A stretch of 64,000 nucleotides of DNA from Arabidopsis thaliana (GCF_000001735.4 NC_003074.8:2356101-2420100), one strand, 5' to 3'; shown: positions 23,850-33,405, numbered from the stretch's first letter. The notes: generated by a model not told the origin, from the letters alone. Numbers and translations are program-made.

Positions 23850-24453
23850 AAATTGGAAGACTTGAGCTAATGGTTTTGTTGAAACGTTCAATTGGGAAAT
23901 TTCTGCAACTTGTTTCCCAAGATTAGGGAAAAATCAGAATTTGATGCTGTGTTGGATGCTCGATGAGAGTTGTGAGCTTTATCGTTTTTGTTGTTCTCTT
24001 TTTGACTTTGATTCTGAATAATGAGATTTTGGGTTGTTGTTTATCTCCTAATTACATGTTCAGACTACCGTTTATTGATGGATTATCTGCGTTCTCTCAA
24101 CTGTTGACATTGATTAAGAACCAGAAAGTTAAGTATTGTAGAAGAATAGGCATGTTGTGTTATCTGCATTATTTTTAGATTTTCGATATCTAGTTTAATA
24201 TGTAGTAGAATTTATCATTTGTATCTAATCCAGATGATGACATGTATGTGAATCTGGCATGAGATTTGAGGTGTTTGGAGATAAGTTCAGTATTTGCGTG
24301 TAACACCTTGTCCTAGGCCGAGAACATGGTGTTCTTTAATGTTACTTCTTCTTCTTCGTTGGTTAATAAAATGTTTAGTGTGGATAGAATTGGTATAGAG
24401 TTTTGAGTAGAGTTCAGAGTCTTATTGTTTAGGCAAAAGCAAGTTCAAGGTTT

Positions 24454-24556
24454 CATTGAAACTCCAAGGGAATAAGTAATCTTAAGTTCAAGGTTTCAAT
24501 GACACTGTTTCTCGAGGAAAGAAAGAAAGAAATCAGACTCTTTGGAGTTTCAATAA
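24454..24556. repeat. Inverted repeat with GAAA-rich loop
   Basis: TCATTGAAACTCCAA at the left and its near complement TTGGAGTTTCAATAA at the right could form a 13-15 bp stem around about 70 bases. The loop holds GAAAGAAAGAAA. Confidence 0.5.
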
Positions 24557-24636
24557 AAGGTCAATGAAAGAAAGAAAGAAACTAGAAGTTTGAATTGGAT
24601 CACACCATTTGCCAATTCAATTATAAAATTATGTAC

Positions 24637-25221
24637 GATCTGACAAAATCAAACTCGTTGAACTCTAACATGACCAAAATCTCCCCAAATCCAAATACCG
24701 TAATCAGACATGGTCATCATACAATGCGAAAAAAATAGTACAACCGAGTTAGATTCAATTTCGGTTCATAACCGGTTTAGAAACCGTAATCGGACAATGG
24801 ACATGGTCTCATCACAGTGCAGTTAATCTTTGAACTACAATCTTACAAAATCACACAAGTTCGTTAAGTTCTAACCAGACCCGGCCCAATTGGGTAGGGC
24901 AAGGTGCAAGTGTATAAGGCTCATTTCCTTTTTAAAAACAATTCATATAAGACCCAATATTTTTTAAAAATACAGTAAAGATCCAATTTTGTTTTTATTA
25001 TGAATCTAGAGCCCAAAACAATTAAAACTGTAACATAATGAAAAGTCCAAAGCAAAAAAACACAAGTTTTTTCCCTAATACTTTTATATTTATTGGGCCG
25101 GGGCTGGCTCTATCATGACTAAACTCAACCTCAAATCCAGAAATCGTAACCAGACATGAAATCACAAGAGAATTAGGAAAACCGAGTAACGTTCAATTTC
25201 GGTTCATAACTGGTTTAGAAA
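24637..25221. repeat. Diverged tandem duplication (two copies of about 150 bp)
   Basis: Copy A (24637-24784) and copy B (about 24838-25221, interrupted by the MITE) share in order: ACAAAATC, GTT(G/A)A, a TCTAAC/ATGAC junction, CCAAATCC-type block, CGTAA(T/C)CAGACATG, ACCGAGT, TTCAATTTCGGTTCATAAC and GGTTTAGAAA. Divergence is substantial, so the event is not recent. Confidence 0.75.
24876..25106. mobile_element. hAT-type MITE, 231 bp
   Basis: The left end is CAGACCCGGCCCAA; the right end, read on the opposite strand, is CAGCCCCGGCCCAA, 13 of 14 bases identical. The CAGNNCCGGCCC terminus resembles many Arabidopsis hAT elements. Flanks are an 8-base target duplication, GTTCTAAC left and GCTCTATC right (6 of 8 identical). 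Copy A of the surrounding duplication carries an uninterrupted site here (CTCTAACATGAC), which is the expected empty site. No coding capacity; the interior is AT-rich. Confidence 0.85.
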
Positions 25222-25310
25222 GCAGCTCTGGTATAGGTCGTTTTAGCTTCCCGACTTCACTTCTAATCTCAGACTCTGCGACGCTCTTTACAAACCGCCG
25301 GAAAACCGCC

Positions 25311-26802
25311 ATGAACTTTGTCGTCAGACGGGTAGGCTCCATTTTGCCGTCGATACGTCACGGCGGCGTTTCCCAGATTCGACTCGCGAGAACAGAGGCA
25401 GGTCAGCCGAGACGGCGAAACAAGTTGCCTTCTCTTCCGCTAAAGAAGAAGGAAGAGAAATCCGAGTGGTGGATAGTAGACGGAGAGATGCACGAGATCG
25501 GTGATCACGTCCCTCCTCGTGAGCGTTTCACAATCCCCAGGGACAACATTCCGAACAAACGCCGTAAGCAGCTCCGTGACCAGTTCATGCGCCGCACTCG
25601 CCTCGTCCTTAAAGAATCGGTCAGTTCCTTTCACAAAGTTTAAGTTTTTTCAATCTTCACTGTTTAATTGTTCTGTGTTGTAGTTCAATTGGAAAAAAAT
25701 CTGTTAAACCATTGCAATGATAGGAACATGAGCCATGGTGCAAAAAGTATATGGAACTATATAACGAGCTTAGAGAAAACTGGGAGAGGCTTTATTGGGA
25801 TGAAGGGTATTCAAAGAAACTCGCAAGTGATCATGCAAATTATGAATCCGCTGAAGAAGACGATGAAGATTTTAATCCATACAGGTTTAATCCCTGACTA
25901 TATTCTTATAATGATATTTAGGTGTGGATGGGTGGTTTTGTGATTGGTTGATCTTCTTAATCATTGCAGGAACAGGCGGTCTTTCAGCGATCAAACAAAG
26001 GTAACAACTTTATTATGTTTTTTGTAGTGAGTAGATTTGAGATCTTGTTGTGGTTCACTTCTGTCTAATTTCATTGTTTTCCCTGATTTTGTTTTGTGTT
26101 ATCTGTAAAACTTGAGTCTGATTTTTGTGAGAATCGGAAATGAAAGCAGGAGCAAGGGTTTAATAGAACTACACAAGGTGATAATTGGGAGAAAGTCAGT
26201 CAAATCAGGGATAAGTTTGAGTATGATAGAGAAAGGAGGATGAGAGATAAAGGTGAGTTTTCATCACCAACATAAGTGTAATGGTACTTTTATATACTCT
26301 TCAGCATTTTACTGCATGAACTGATGAACAGAATTAGTTTGAAAATTATTTGGTGTAATGGAAAGTTAAAGTTGCATCATCATCATGTGCTCTGTTTTGT
26401 TGAATAGGAACTCTTAACATATTATTACCTGAAATATATCAGAAAATTGGGGAAATGCTTTAAAACATGTCGTTTGCAAATTGAAGAGAGGTAAATAGAT
26501 AAGATAGAGCGCAAGGGATGAATTTAGATGAATGTCGCTTATTGTCTACCATCTTGACCGTGTATATTTGACATGCTAATTGAGCCGAGCATCTTGCATG
26601 AATCTAGCTAGAGTCATGTGGTGGGTGATATGTGTGTGCTGTATTCTGCTTTTACTGTAGTTTCTCAGCTGTCTTGAACAATCTCTCTGTCGTTGCAGCC
26701 TTTGCACCAATGAATGCAGCACCAGAATCTCAAGAATCTAGGGACTTGAATTGGAATGCACAAAGACGGCCATTTGATCCTGATAGATTCGCAAGGGATT
26801 GA
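25311..26802 (+). CDS. Conserved plant protein of unknown function
   Basis: Five exons: 25311-25619, 25724-25884, 25970-26000, 26150-26252, 26699-26802; phases close to 235 residues. The N-terminus (MNFVVRRVGSILPSIRHGG) is rich in Arg, Ser and hydrophobics without acids, suggesting a mitochondrial presequence. The middle has a basic segment (PRDNIPNKRRKQLRDQFMRR), then a tryptophan-rich helical block (EPWCKKYMELYNELRENWER and LYWDEGYSKKLA), an acidic ESAEEDDEDF run and a C-terminus ending RRPFDPDRFARD. I do not recognise a catalytic motif. A basic, organelle-targeted helical protein could be a ribosome or complex accessory factor, but this is speculation. Confidence 0.85.
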
Positions 26803-27509
26803 ATACCCTTAACATCACATGGTGAGAGCAAGTAGATGAAATGGAGCTTGACGTTACTTGTACTCTATATAAATATCCAATGTTTTTTCTCTGATTTCAG
26901 GTAGAGCAGGCGAAGAATGAGCAGGCTGCTCTGAAGAAATAGAATAATATAAGTTTGTGTTTAGTTTTTACTTTATGCAGTGAATATACTTTCATGTAAG
27001 CAAATTGCGTGCTGCAGATTTTTCCAAGTTTTACTGTATTAGTTTATATAGAGAGGCGCCGTATTGCTCTCTCCACCCAACGACACCAAAATAAACGAAA
27101 TGTGAGGTTAACCCACAAAGTCCGATGCAACTAGATGCTAGGAAAAGGCTGCAGAACCATATGCGTATAGAAACTGAGAATGTTTTGTATGTGTAAGTGC
27201 GAAACAACAAGTCAAGTGAAATATTAGCTGCATATGAAGATACAAGCTGATGCAGCGCACCTTTAGTAGTTTTAGGGATTTTATCAAACACTCGTATTGG
27301 GAGTGTTCGACAAGTAACGGGTTTTAGTTTTATTTTACTTAGCGTTTCCTTTATTGAAGGGAAAATTACCCATCTCTTGTAGATTACATTAGGATTATTC
27401 TTCTAGGTTTTATCTGTATCTCTTATATATAGTGATCCTAAAGAAACTTTGTCATTTTGTGATTTTCTAGAGAAATTATTCCAAATAACTGATAACAAGA
27501 GACATGAAA
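26803..27509. other. Convergent 3' region
   Basis: 3' UTR of the unknown gene, then the 3' UTR of the minus-strand LTP gene. No coding signal; the 86-codon minus frame at 27031-27291 has no domain. Confidence 0.55.
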
Positions 27510-27830
27510 TTAATTACATGGAAGAAAATTGGCAGAACATTTTCCAGGTAAATGGAGAGCGAGGGTCCGGTCAACGCCAACGATGGGTGGTCCCTTGGCA
27601 AGAACGCATAAACAAGGTTGACCAAGTGTCTTGATGGCAGCGCAACATAGCCCGTTCGGAGGCAATGTGCTAAACGGAGCCACTGATGGTCTACACGGCA
27701 CTAGCTGAATCAAAGCCGACAAAAATGTACGACCACATGGGTGTCCCAGCGTCTCTCTCACCAGACCTGACTGGACCATAACCATAAGTAACATCACTGT
27801 AAAAACCTGACTCTTTTTCATTACAATCAT
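27510..27830 (-). CDS. Tapetal-type lipid-transfer / protease-inhibitor-like protein
   Basis: Intronless, 106 residues from the ATG at 27830. The frame extends 30 codons upstream, but a TATA box at about 27880 makes that part untranscribed or leader. A signal peptide (residues about 1-29, VFTVMLLMVMVQSG) precedes an eight-cysteine module in the order C, C, CC, CXC, C, C (from HPCGRTFLSALIQLVPC through LCCAA and PCLCV to KCSANFLPC). That is the bifunctional inhibitor/lipid-transfer/2S albumin fold. Spacing resembles the short anther/tapetum (A9-like) members, which are secreted and linked to pollen-wall formation. The 5' half of this gene is the left end of a tandem duplication (see 27688-32640). 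Confidence 0.9.
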   Translation of the reverse strand: MIVMKKSQVFTVMLLMVMVQSGLVRETLGHPCGRTFLSALIQLVPCRPSVAPFSTLPPNGLCCAAIKTLGQPCLCVLAKGPPIVGVDRTLALHLPGKCSANFLPCN

Positions 27831-27878
27831 CCCTTTTTCTTTTTGTGACAATGTCTTGTACAAAAAAGACGAAAGCTC

Positions 27879-27887
27879 ATATATAAC
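27879..27887 (-). promoter_or_regulatory. TATA box of the LTP gene
   Basis: TTATATATG on the minus strand about 50 bases before the chosen ATG; it decides the start at 27830 over the longer frame. Confidence 0.6.
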
Positions 27888-28222
27888 TTGTACTGAGAGT
27901 GCAAAAGAGAATAATTGCATGAAGAACCTAATGGAGTTGGATTAGATGGATCATGAAACTTGGGTTTTATTGTTTCTAGGCCCACGTTTTCTACGCAATT
28001 AGTTAGATTTTCACATGCATATTGATAACAAGTGATTATCATCTCATATATTAACGTAACACAGAGATGATGGTTTGGAGAAAAGATACGGCATAAGTTT
28101 TTTGATACGGCATAAGTTGTGTAACGTACAACCAATTTAAATTCATGCTTGAAGAAATGTCAAAAATTTATGATATTATACTCTCTTGTGGTTTAGTGTG
28201 CTAAGTAATCTGCTCACTCGTA

Positions 28223-28236
28223 GGGGTCCGGACCCC
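28223..28236. repeat. Perfect 14-bp GC-rich palindrome
   Basis: GGGGTCCGGACCCC is self-complementary and is followed by CACAAAGGGGGAGGG, which can pair with the palindrome's C run instead. It is a sharp GC island in AT-rich DNA. Confidence 0.8.
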
Positions 28237-28736
28237 CACAAAGGGGGAGGGAGTCGACTGAACATCTCAGCCATTGGCGGAAATTTAAGTCTCGTTTATA
28301 TTTTAACATGTGCCCATCCATGAGTCATAATCACACTTATTCGGCTAAATACAAGATTATGTTTATTTATGTCTGTGCTTACATGAGAAAAGTACAAAAC
28401 AGAACAAAAGACAAAAAGAATACAATAATAAACATTCATCACTTCAACCAAATCTGAGCCATTCATTCAACATCTTTTCCAAACCAATCCTGACATCGTT
28501 GTTACCGTCTAACTTCCGCTCACAGATTCTCTCGGTTCTGTCACCCTCGCAATCTGGAGAAAGCAATGCAGAAACAACACTGGGATGGGGGAAGGGAAAG
28601 AATGAAGCATCTGACCATGAATCATGCCTAAGATTTGAGATCAAAACAGTAGAAAGTATCTTCAAGAATAGATGAGAGCATCTATCTATCTTTTCCATCT
28701 TTCTCGTATAGTATAACAACATTTCTTCAACTCCTG

Positions 28737-29517
28737 CTAAACAGTGTTTCTTCCAAGAGTTTGATCTACTTGATACAATGGCAACATCGAAGACTGAACC
28801 TGCAAGAACCATTGAAACACACATTAATTCACTTTGCCATTATATCACTGAATCAAATCTCAACCAAATCAAGAAAGCAATTATACAACTAGGCACATAC
28901 ATTTTGAGTTAGTCCTTCAATAATTAAAGCAATTGCAACACTTAATCCTTCAGCTAATTCCATAAACTTAAAAGGTACTCAGTTCTACAAATCCATACAA
29001 CAGCTCAAACTTTGTGAACAATTCAAAAACAGAAAATTTCTCATACCTTGTTTTCACCAATAAACTCGGCATCGCCACGAACCGCGACACAATCTCTTGG
29101 TGTCTCGAACAAAGACAAAGAGTATTGCTTGCGAAGAACACCAACGTCGAAGAATATAAGACCAGAGCTAGGCACGTCGACTCGGATTCCTTTCACCTGT
29201 AACCACAAGAACAGCTCTTGCGCTGAGATTCCCGATAAATCCCTGATTTGAGCATAACCTATCGTTCCCGAAACAATCTCATCGTAATGCAGCTCTGTCT
29301 CATACTTAGCCTGGCATGACTGATTCAAATAAACCGAGAACCGTCCCGTTTCGCCATTAACGGTAAATCCTTTCACGCCTTTAGGAAATAGCCCCAAAGG
29401 TAATCCATTCGCTAGAAGGATCTCGTCTATAGATTCATTCTCGGCGATCACGGCGGAGATCGAGATCCCGGCGGCGAGAACGAAACAAAGAAGCGTGATT
29501 TGAACTATACGAAGCAT
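28737..29517 (-). CDS. DUF538 secreted protein, copy 1
   Basis: Two exons, 29047-29517 and 28737-28799, giving 177 residues. A signal peptide (LRIVQITLLCFVLAAGIS) is followed by the DUF538 domain: ILLANGLPLGLFPKGVKGFT, then VYLNQSC, YDEIVSGTIGYAQI, LSGISAQELFLWL, VDVPSSGLIFFDVG and SLSLFETPRDC. Exon 2 adds VQSSMLPLYQVDQTLGRNTV. The family is plant-only with a beta-rich (BPI-like) fold and unclear role; some members are stress-induced or wall-associated. An alternative acceptor could enter another frame, giving a longer isoform. It is the tandem paralogue of the gene at 31191. Confidence 0.92.
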
Positions 29518-29837
29518 AGTGGAATGGTTTAATTTGCCAGATCTTATTGCTGGCTATGAAGAAATTGAATTAATGGGTTTAAGCGAGGAAGAAGAAGAAG
29601 ACGACATTTTTATGACAGCTTGAAACAGAGTGGAACAAAATTATTGAAGGCGGAATTTGGAATGAGAGCAGTGATCCTCTGTTTCTCAGGCCATGGTGAG
29701 AGTAACCAATGAATGAAAGCCACGTCTGATTATATCCACCAATAAATTTGTATTTATTTAAATGGTTTCGTTACTATAAGCCATGTTCTAACATTTAACG
29801 AGTTATTGGAAAAGTAGGTGGACCGGACCACATGGGA

Positions 29838-30200
29838 TCATAGAGAGACTTGGGTTTGGGTTTTTAGAGTTGGATCGTGATTTGCGCAAGTAAGATGAGT
29901 GCCTACACGGCACAAGTTGAACCAAAGCCGACAAAAATGTACGACCACATGGCTGTCCCATCTTCTGACTCGACCAAAAACCGCAAGTACTATCACTGTG
30001 TAAGAACCTGAGATTCTTTTCATTACAAATATCTTTTTCTGGTTTTTGAAATTTTTTTTTTTTTTTAATTTTGCTTATAATTAATTATAGTAGGCGAACA
30101 AACGATAAATAATTGCATGAGTTTGATTAGATGGAACGTGAAACTTGGGGCTTATGGCTTGTAGGGTCACATTTTCTATGCAATTAGTTAGATTTGAAAG
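29838..30200 (-). pseudogene. Truncated LTP copy created by the tandem duplication
   Basis: The minus strand reads GQPCGRTFLSALVQLVPCRHS, matching GHPCGRTFLSALIQLVPCRPS of the LTP gene at 27510. Upstream, TTTCATTACAA- and ATAATTGCATGA-type stretches also match. The homology stops abruptly at about 29897, after the second cysteine, where the junction with unit 1's DUF538 promoter lies, so the CC, CXC and final cysteines were never copied. The signal-peptide part is degraded and out of frame with the cysteine part. Not expected to make a folded protein. Confidence 0.85.
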
Positions 30201-31190
30201 TTTGAATATCTGGATCCGATCCATATACAGTATATCAGAGATATATTTATCAATTTTTTTTAATTATAGATCATATATAGTCTTTCGACGAAAAAAAAAT
30301 CGATCATATATAGTCTAGTCTCGTTTATATCTTAACATATGCCCATTGAAGTCATGGGTCTACACCATTTTAAACTTCATGTTTCACCAAAGATGACATA
30401 GTCTGGTGGTGGTGGTGGCTTTAGCTCCTCCTTGTTATTTTCAGTAACAAGGTTCGAAACCATGTAATGTGTGTTTGAAAGTGGATTTTGTAACAATCTT
30501 AAACTATATACCAAAATATAAAATAAATATCTCACAATCTTAAACTAAAGATCCCTCTTAAAATAATGAGACACTAGACAAGTTTCCAAGTCTCCTAAAT
30601 GGACTCATTTTGGCATTACTGTTTCATTGATCCACTGAATCTTCTTAGGACAGTAACTTCCGAAGCCAACTGGAGACAGACTTCCACTTCAGGGTCAGGG
30701 CAGGTCTTTAGAATGACGACGAAATCCTATAATTGTCACAGTTGATTTGACTGTAAAATTTAGATTCATTTACCAAAAACAAAGCAGCCAGATATTCGGT
30801 GAAAGAGAAATGATTGCAAATTGCCAATTTTCTATAACACTTATTTGGCTAAATATAGGATTTATTATATCTGTTTTAGACATGACACAAGAATACAACA
30901 CAAAACATTCATCACCTCACAGTTATCATCACTTCAACAAAATCTGGGCCATCCCTTTAGCATCTTTTCAAAACCACAGATTCTCTCCTCGGTTCAGTCC
31001 CCGGCCTAATCTGAGAACGAATTACAGAAGCAAAACTGGAATGGGGAGGGAAAGAATGAAGCAATTTGATTTTGAATCATGCCTAAGATTTGAGACCAAA
31101 ACAGTTGAAGTATCTTCAAGAATTGATTGATGAGAACATCTATCTTCCTTTCTTTCTGGTATGGTATACAACAATTCTTTAAAACTCTTG
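30201..31190. other. Inter-paralogue region with inserted DNA
   Basis: DNA matching unit 1 is interrupted at about 30363-30832 by sequence absent from unit 1, containing a SINE-like A box/B box pair and a 14-base direct repeat ACAATCTTAAACTA at about 30493 and 30534. The rest is DUF538 3' flank. Confidence 0.6.
30388..30485 (+). mobile_element. Possible tRNA-derived SINE fragment
   Basis: TAGTCTGGTGG (A-box-like) and GGTTCGAAACC (perfect B box) lie about 50 bases apart, the spacing of an internal Pol III promoter. No cloverleaf can be drawn, so it is not a tRNA gene. It lies within DNA absent from the sister duplication unit, consistent with an insertion. No clear tail or target duplication was found. 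Confidence 0.42.
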
Positions 31191-32243
31191 CTAAATGATG
31201 TTTCTCCCAAGATTTTGATCTACTCGGTACAATGGCAACTCAACCTGCAAGAAGACCCATTGAGCACACATTAGCTTATTTTCCATTACATGATTGAATC
31301 TGATCAATGCAAAACTTTCAAAACCATCTTTCCTAGTTCGAAAGATATTCCCAATTTCACAAGTCTAACAGTTCTTCACCGATAAAAAAATCTCAACCAA
31401 TTCAAGAATGGAGAACATAACCCTAAAAAGGAACAATCTTTCCTAGCTCTAAAGATAATTCTTCATGTCACATGTCTAACAGTTCCTGACCAATCAAAAA
31501 TCGCAACCAAGTCAAGAATGGAGAAAAAATGACCATTGAAAGGAATCTCAAAAGTTTCAGATGATGACGAATGAGATAAGCTAAAAAAACTTTGAAAAAG
31601 GATTCTCATTTGAATTCTTAGTGGCAAGCCTGAAACTTGTGAATATTCAAAAGCTCGACATTGAAAAACCACAAAATCCAGCGATAAGAACATTTGAATT
31701 ATCTCTATTCACACTATAGCCCATTAGTATCCTTCAATAATTTTCAAGAACTTTAAAGGTTCAATTGAAAAAACTCATTCTGCATACCTTGTGAATCCCA
31801 CGAACCGGAACGCAATCTCTCGGAGTCTCGAACAAAGACAAAGAATATTGCTTTCGAACAACACCAACGTCGAAGTATATAAGACCAGAACTCGGCACGT
31901 CGACTCGGATTCCTTTAACCGGAAACCACAAGAATAGCTCTTGCGCCGAGATTCCAGACAAATCAGAGATTTGAGCAGAACCTATAGTCCCCGTAATATT
32001 GGCGTCGTAATGTATCTCAGTCTCGTATTTAGCCTCGCATGCCTGATTCAAATAAACCGAGAATCGTCCCGTTTCGACGTCGAAGGTGAATTCTCTGACA
32101 CCTTTCGGGAATATCCCCGAAGGTAATCCGTTTGCCAGGAGGATCTCGTATATAGTCTCAGTCTCTGATATCGCCGTGGAGATCGAGATCCCGGCGACGA
32201 GAACGAGACATAGAAACGCGATTTGAACAATACGAAGCATCAT
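31191..32243 (-). CDS. DUF538 secreted protein, copy 2
   Basis: Two exons, 31788-32243 and 31191-31244, giving 169 residues; the ATG at 32240 is one codon further in. Signal peptide (LRIVQIAFLCLVLVAGIS), then the same DUF538 blocks as copy 1 (ILLANGLPSGIFPKGVREFT, VYLNQAC, LSGISAQELFLWFPVKGIRV, GLIYFDVG, SLFETPRDC). Exon 2 encodes VELPLYRVDQNLGRNII. The intron is 543 bases against 247 in copy 1. Both copies keep an open frame, so both are probably functional. Confidence 0.92.
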
Positions 32244-32925
32244 CGGCTTATTCTTCCCGAATTCACGGTTTGTGATTTTGACAGATCTCTCTCTGCTCGT
32301 TTATCAGGAAATTGAATTAATGGGTTTAAGGGAAGACGAAGAAGGAGAAGAAGAAGAAGACGACATTCTGGTGACAGCTTGAAACAGAGTGGATCAAAAT
32401 TTTATCAAATTATTGAAGGCGGAATTTGGAATGGAGCAGTAATCTTGTGCTTCTCATTCCATAGATGGAACAGACCAATGAACGATAGCCACGTCGGATG
32501 TGTGTCCACCAAGCAGTATTTAGTTAAATGTGGCTTGTTTCGTTAAGCCTTTGGTTCTAACTTCCTAAATTTCTTACGCGTTATTGGAAAAAGTAGGTGG
32601 ACCGTATCACATGGGAACAGAGTGGATCTGGCCGGACTTGCGGCTATTCGAATGTTTATAGATTTTTTTCTGTCTTAAATGCCTCATAAAATACATAGAA
32701 GCAATGTTTTCTTCAACCCAAACTAAACCAAACAAAATATTTGGATTAATATTGACCGGTTCGATTGAACGGTCCAGTTAGAAATTTGGGCTTGTAAGTA
32801 TGTAACTTATCTTTGGGCTTATAAAGAAGCCCATCTCCAAATTAGCGTTTCACCCTCACTCACTTTTCCGGTTTCAACCATTAGCACAAAAAATCTGAGC
32901 TCCGACCAAAAATTGGGGAACGACG
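32244..32925. other. Divergent promoter region
   Basis: Left part is the duplicated DUF538 promoter ending near 32640; right part is the leader of the ferredoxin-like gene. Nothing else seen. Confidence 0.6.
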
Positions 32926-33405
32926 ATGGCGACGACTCTTCAGAAACTCTCCTCTCAAATCCACCGACTCTCTCCATTCACCAGATCTCTAATCGTTCGC
33001 ACATCCGCAACGTCTGCTCCTTCTCCGTCTCTGGGATCGAAGAAAGTCTCTGACCGAATCGTCAAGCTTTCTGCGATCGATCCCGATGGATACAAGCAGG
33101 ACATCATTGGACTCTCTGGCCAGACTCTCCTTCGTGCGCTCACTCACACTGGTCTGATAGATCCAGCATCGCATAGATTGGATGACATCGAGGCTTGCTC
33201 AGCGGAGTGCGAGGTTCAGATCGCAGAGGAATGGCTCGAGAAGCTCCCGCCGCGTACTTACGATGAGGAGTATGTGCTGAAGCGTAGCTCTAGATCCCGT
33301 ATCTTGAACAAGCACTCGCGTCTTGGTTGCCAAGTTGTGTTAACGCAGGAGCTTCAAGGTATGGTCGTCGCTGTCCCTGAAGCTAAGCCTTGGGATATTC
33401 CGTAA
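32926..33405 (+). CDS. C1-FDX: Mitochondrial ferredoxin-like subunit of complex I
   Basis: Intronless in the coding part, 159 residues. The N-terminal 35-40 residues (Arg/Ser/Thr-rich, no acids) form a mitochondrial presequence. The rest follows adrenodoxin-type [2Fe-2S] ferredoxins: GLSGQTLLRALTHTGLID, then ACSAECEV, WLEKLPPRTYDEEYVL and the end motif SRLGCQVVLTQEL. Only three cysteines exist (91, 95, 135): the first of the four usual ligands is missing and the spacing is CX3C instead of CX2C, so a normal cluster is unlikely. This fits my recollection that plant complex I has a ferredoxin-like protein bridging the matrix and membrane arms near the carbonic-anhydrase domain. A GTAAGT overlaps the stop codon. 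Confidence 0.9.
   Translation: MATTLQKLSSQIHRLSPFTRSLIVRTSATSAPSPSLGSKKVSDRIVKLSAIDPDGYKQDIIGLSGQTLLRALTHTGLIDPASHRLDDIEACSAECEVQIAEEWLEKLPPRTYDEEYVLKRSSRSRILNKHSRLGCQVVLTQELQGMVVAVPEAKPWDIP

Larger units (their letters stand above)
23850..25310. other. Repeat-bearing interval, YLMG1-1 to unknown gene
   Basis: 3' UTR of YLMG1-1, then GAAA-rich microsatellite patches with a short inverted repeat at 24454-24556, a two-copy tandem duplication (24637-25221) and a MITE within its second copy. The right end is the promoter of the gene at 25311, so the duplicated DNA lies within 100-700 bases of its start. Confidence 0.75.
27831..28736. other. LTP promoter and 3' flank of first DUF538 gene
   Basis: Contains the LTP promoter, a GC-rich palindrome at 28223-28236, and probable 3' UTR of the DUF538 gene. 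The 126-codon minus frame at 28444-28824 overlaps the last DUF538 exon in another frame; I treat it as untranslated or alternative-splice sequence. Confidence 0.55.
27688..32640. repeat. Tandem segmental duplication (LTP 5' part + DUF538 gene), two units
   Basis: Unit 1 is about 27688-29850 and unit 2 about 29897-32640. Shared in the same order are the LTP N-terminal coding part, the LTP upstream DNA (GCAATTAGTTAGATT, GTCTCGTTTATAT blocks), the DUF538 3' flank (CACTTATT(C/T)GGCTAAATA), both DUF538 exons, and the DUF538 promoter (TTATTGAAGGCGGAATTTGGAA and GTTATTGGAAAA(A)GTAGGTGGACCG). Unit 2 is longer because of about 470 bases near 30363-30832 absent from unit 1 and a larger intron. Confidence 0.88.

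Noticed and set aside
28444-28824. 126-codon minus frame overlapping the last exon of DUF538 copy 1
   Set aside because: The conserved splice leads to the other frame and a stop, matching the paralogue's exon 2; the long frame is probably UTR. An alternative isoform remains possible.
30450-30462. tRNA B box GGTTCGAAACC
   Set aside because: No cloverleaf or acceptor stem; treated as SINE-like instead.
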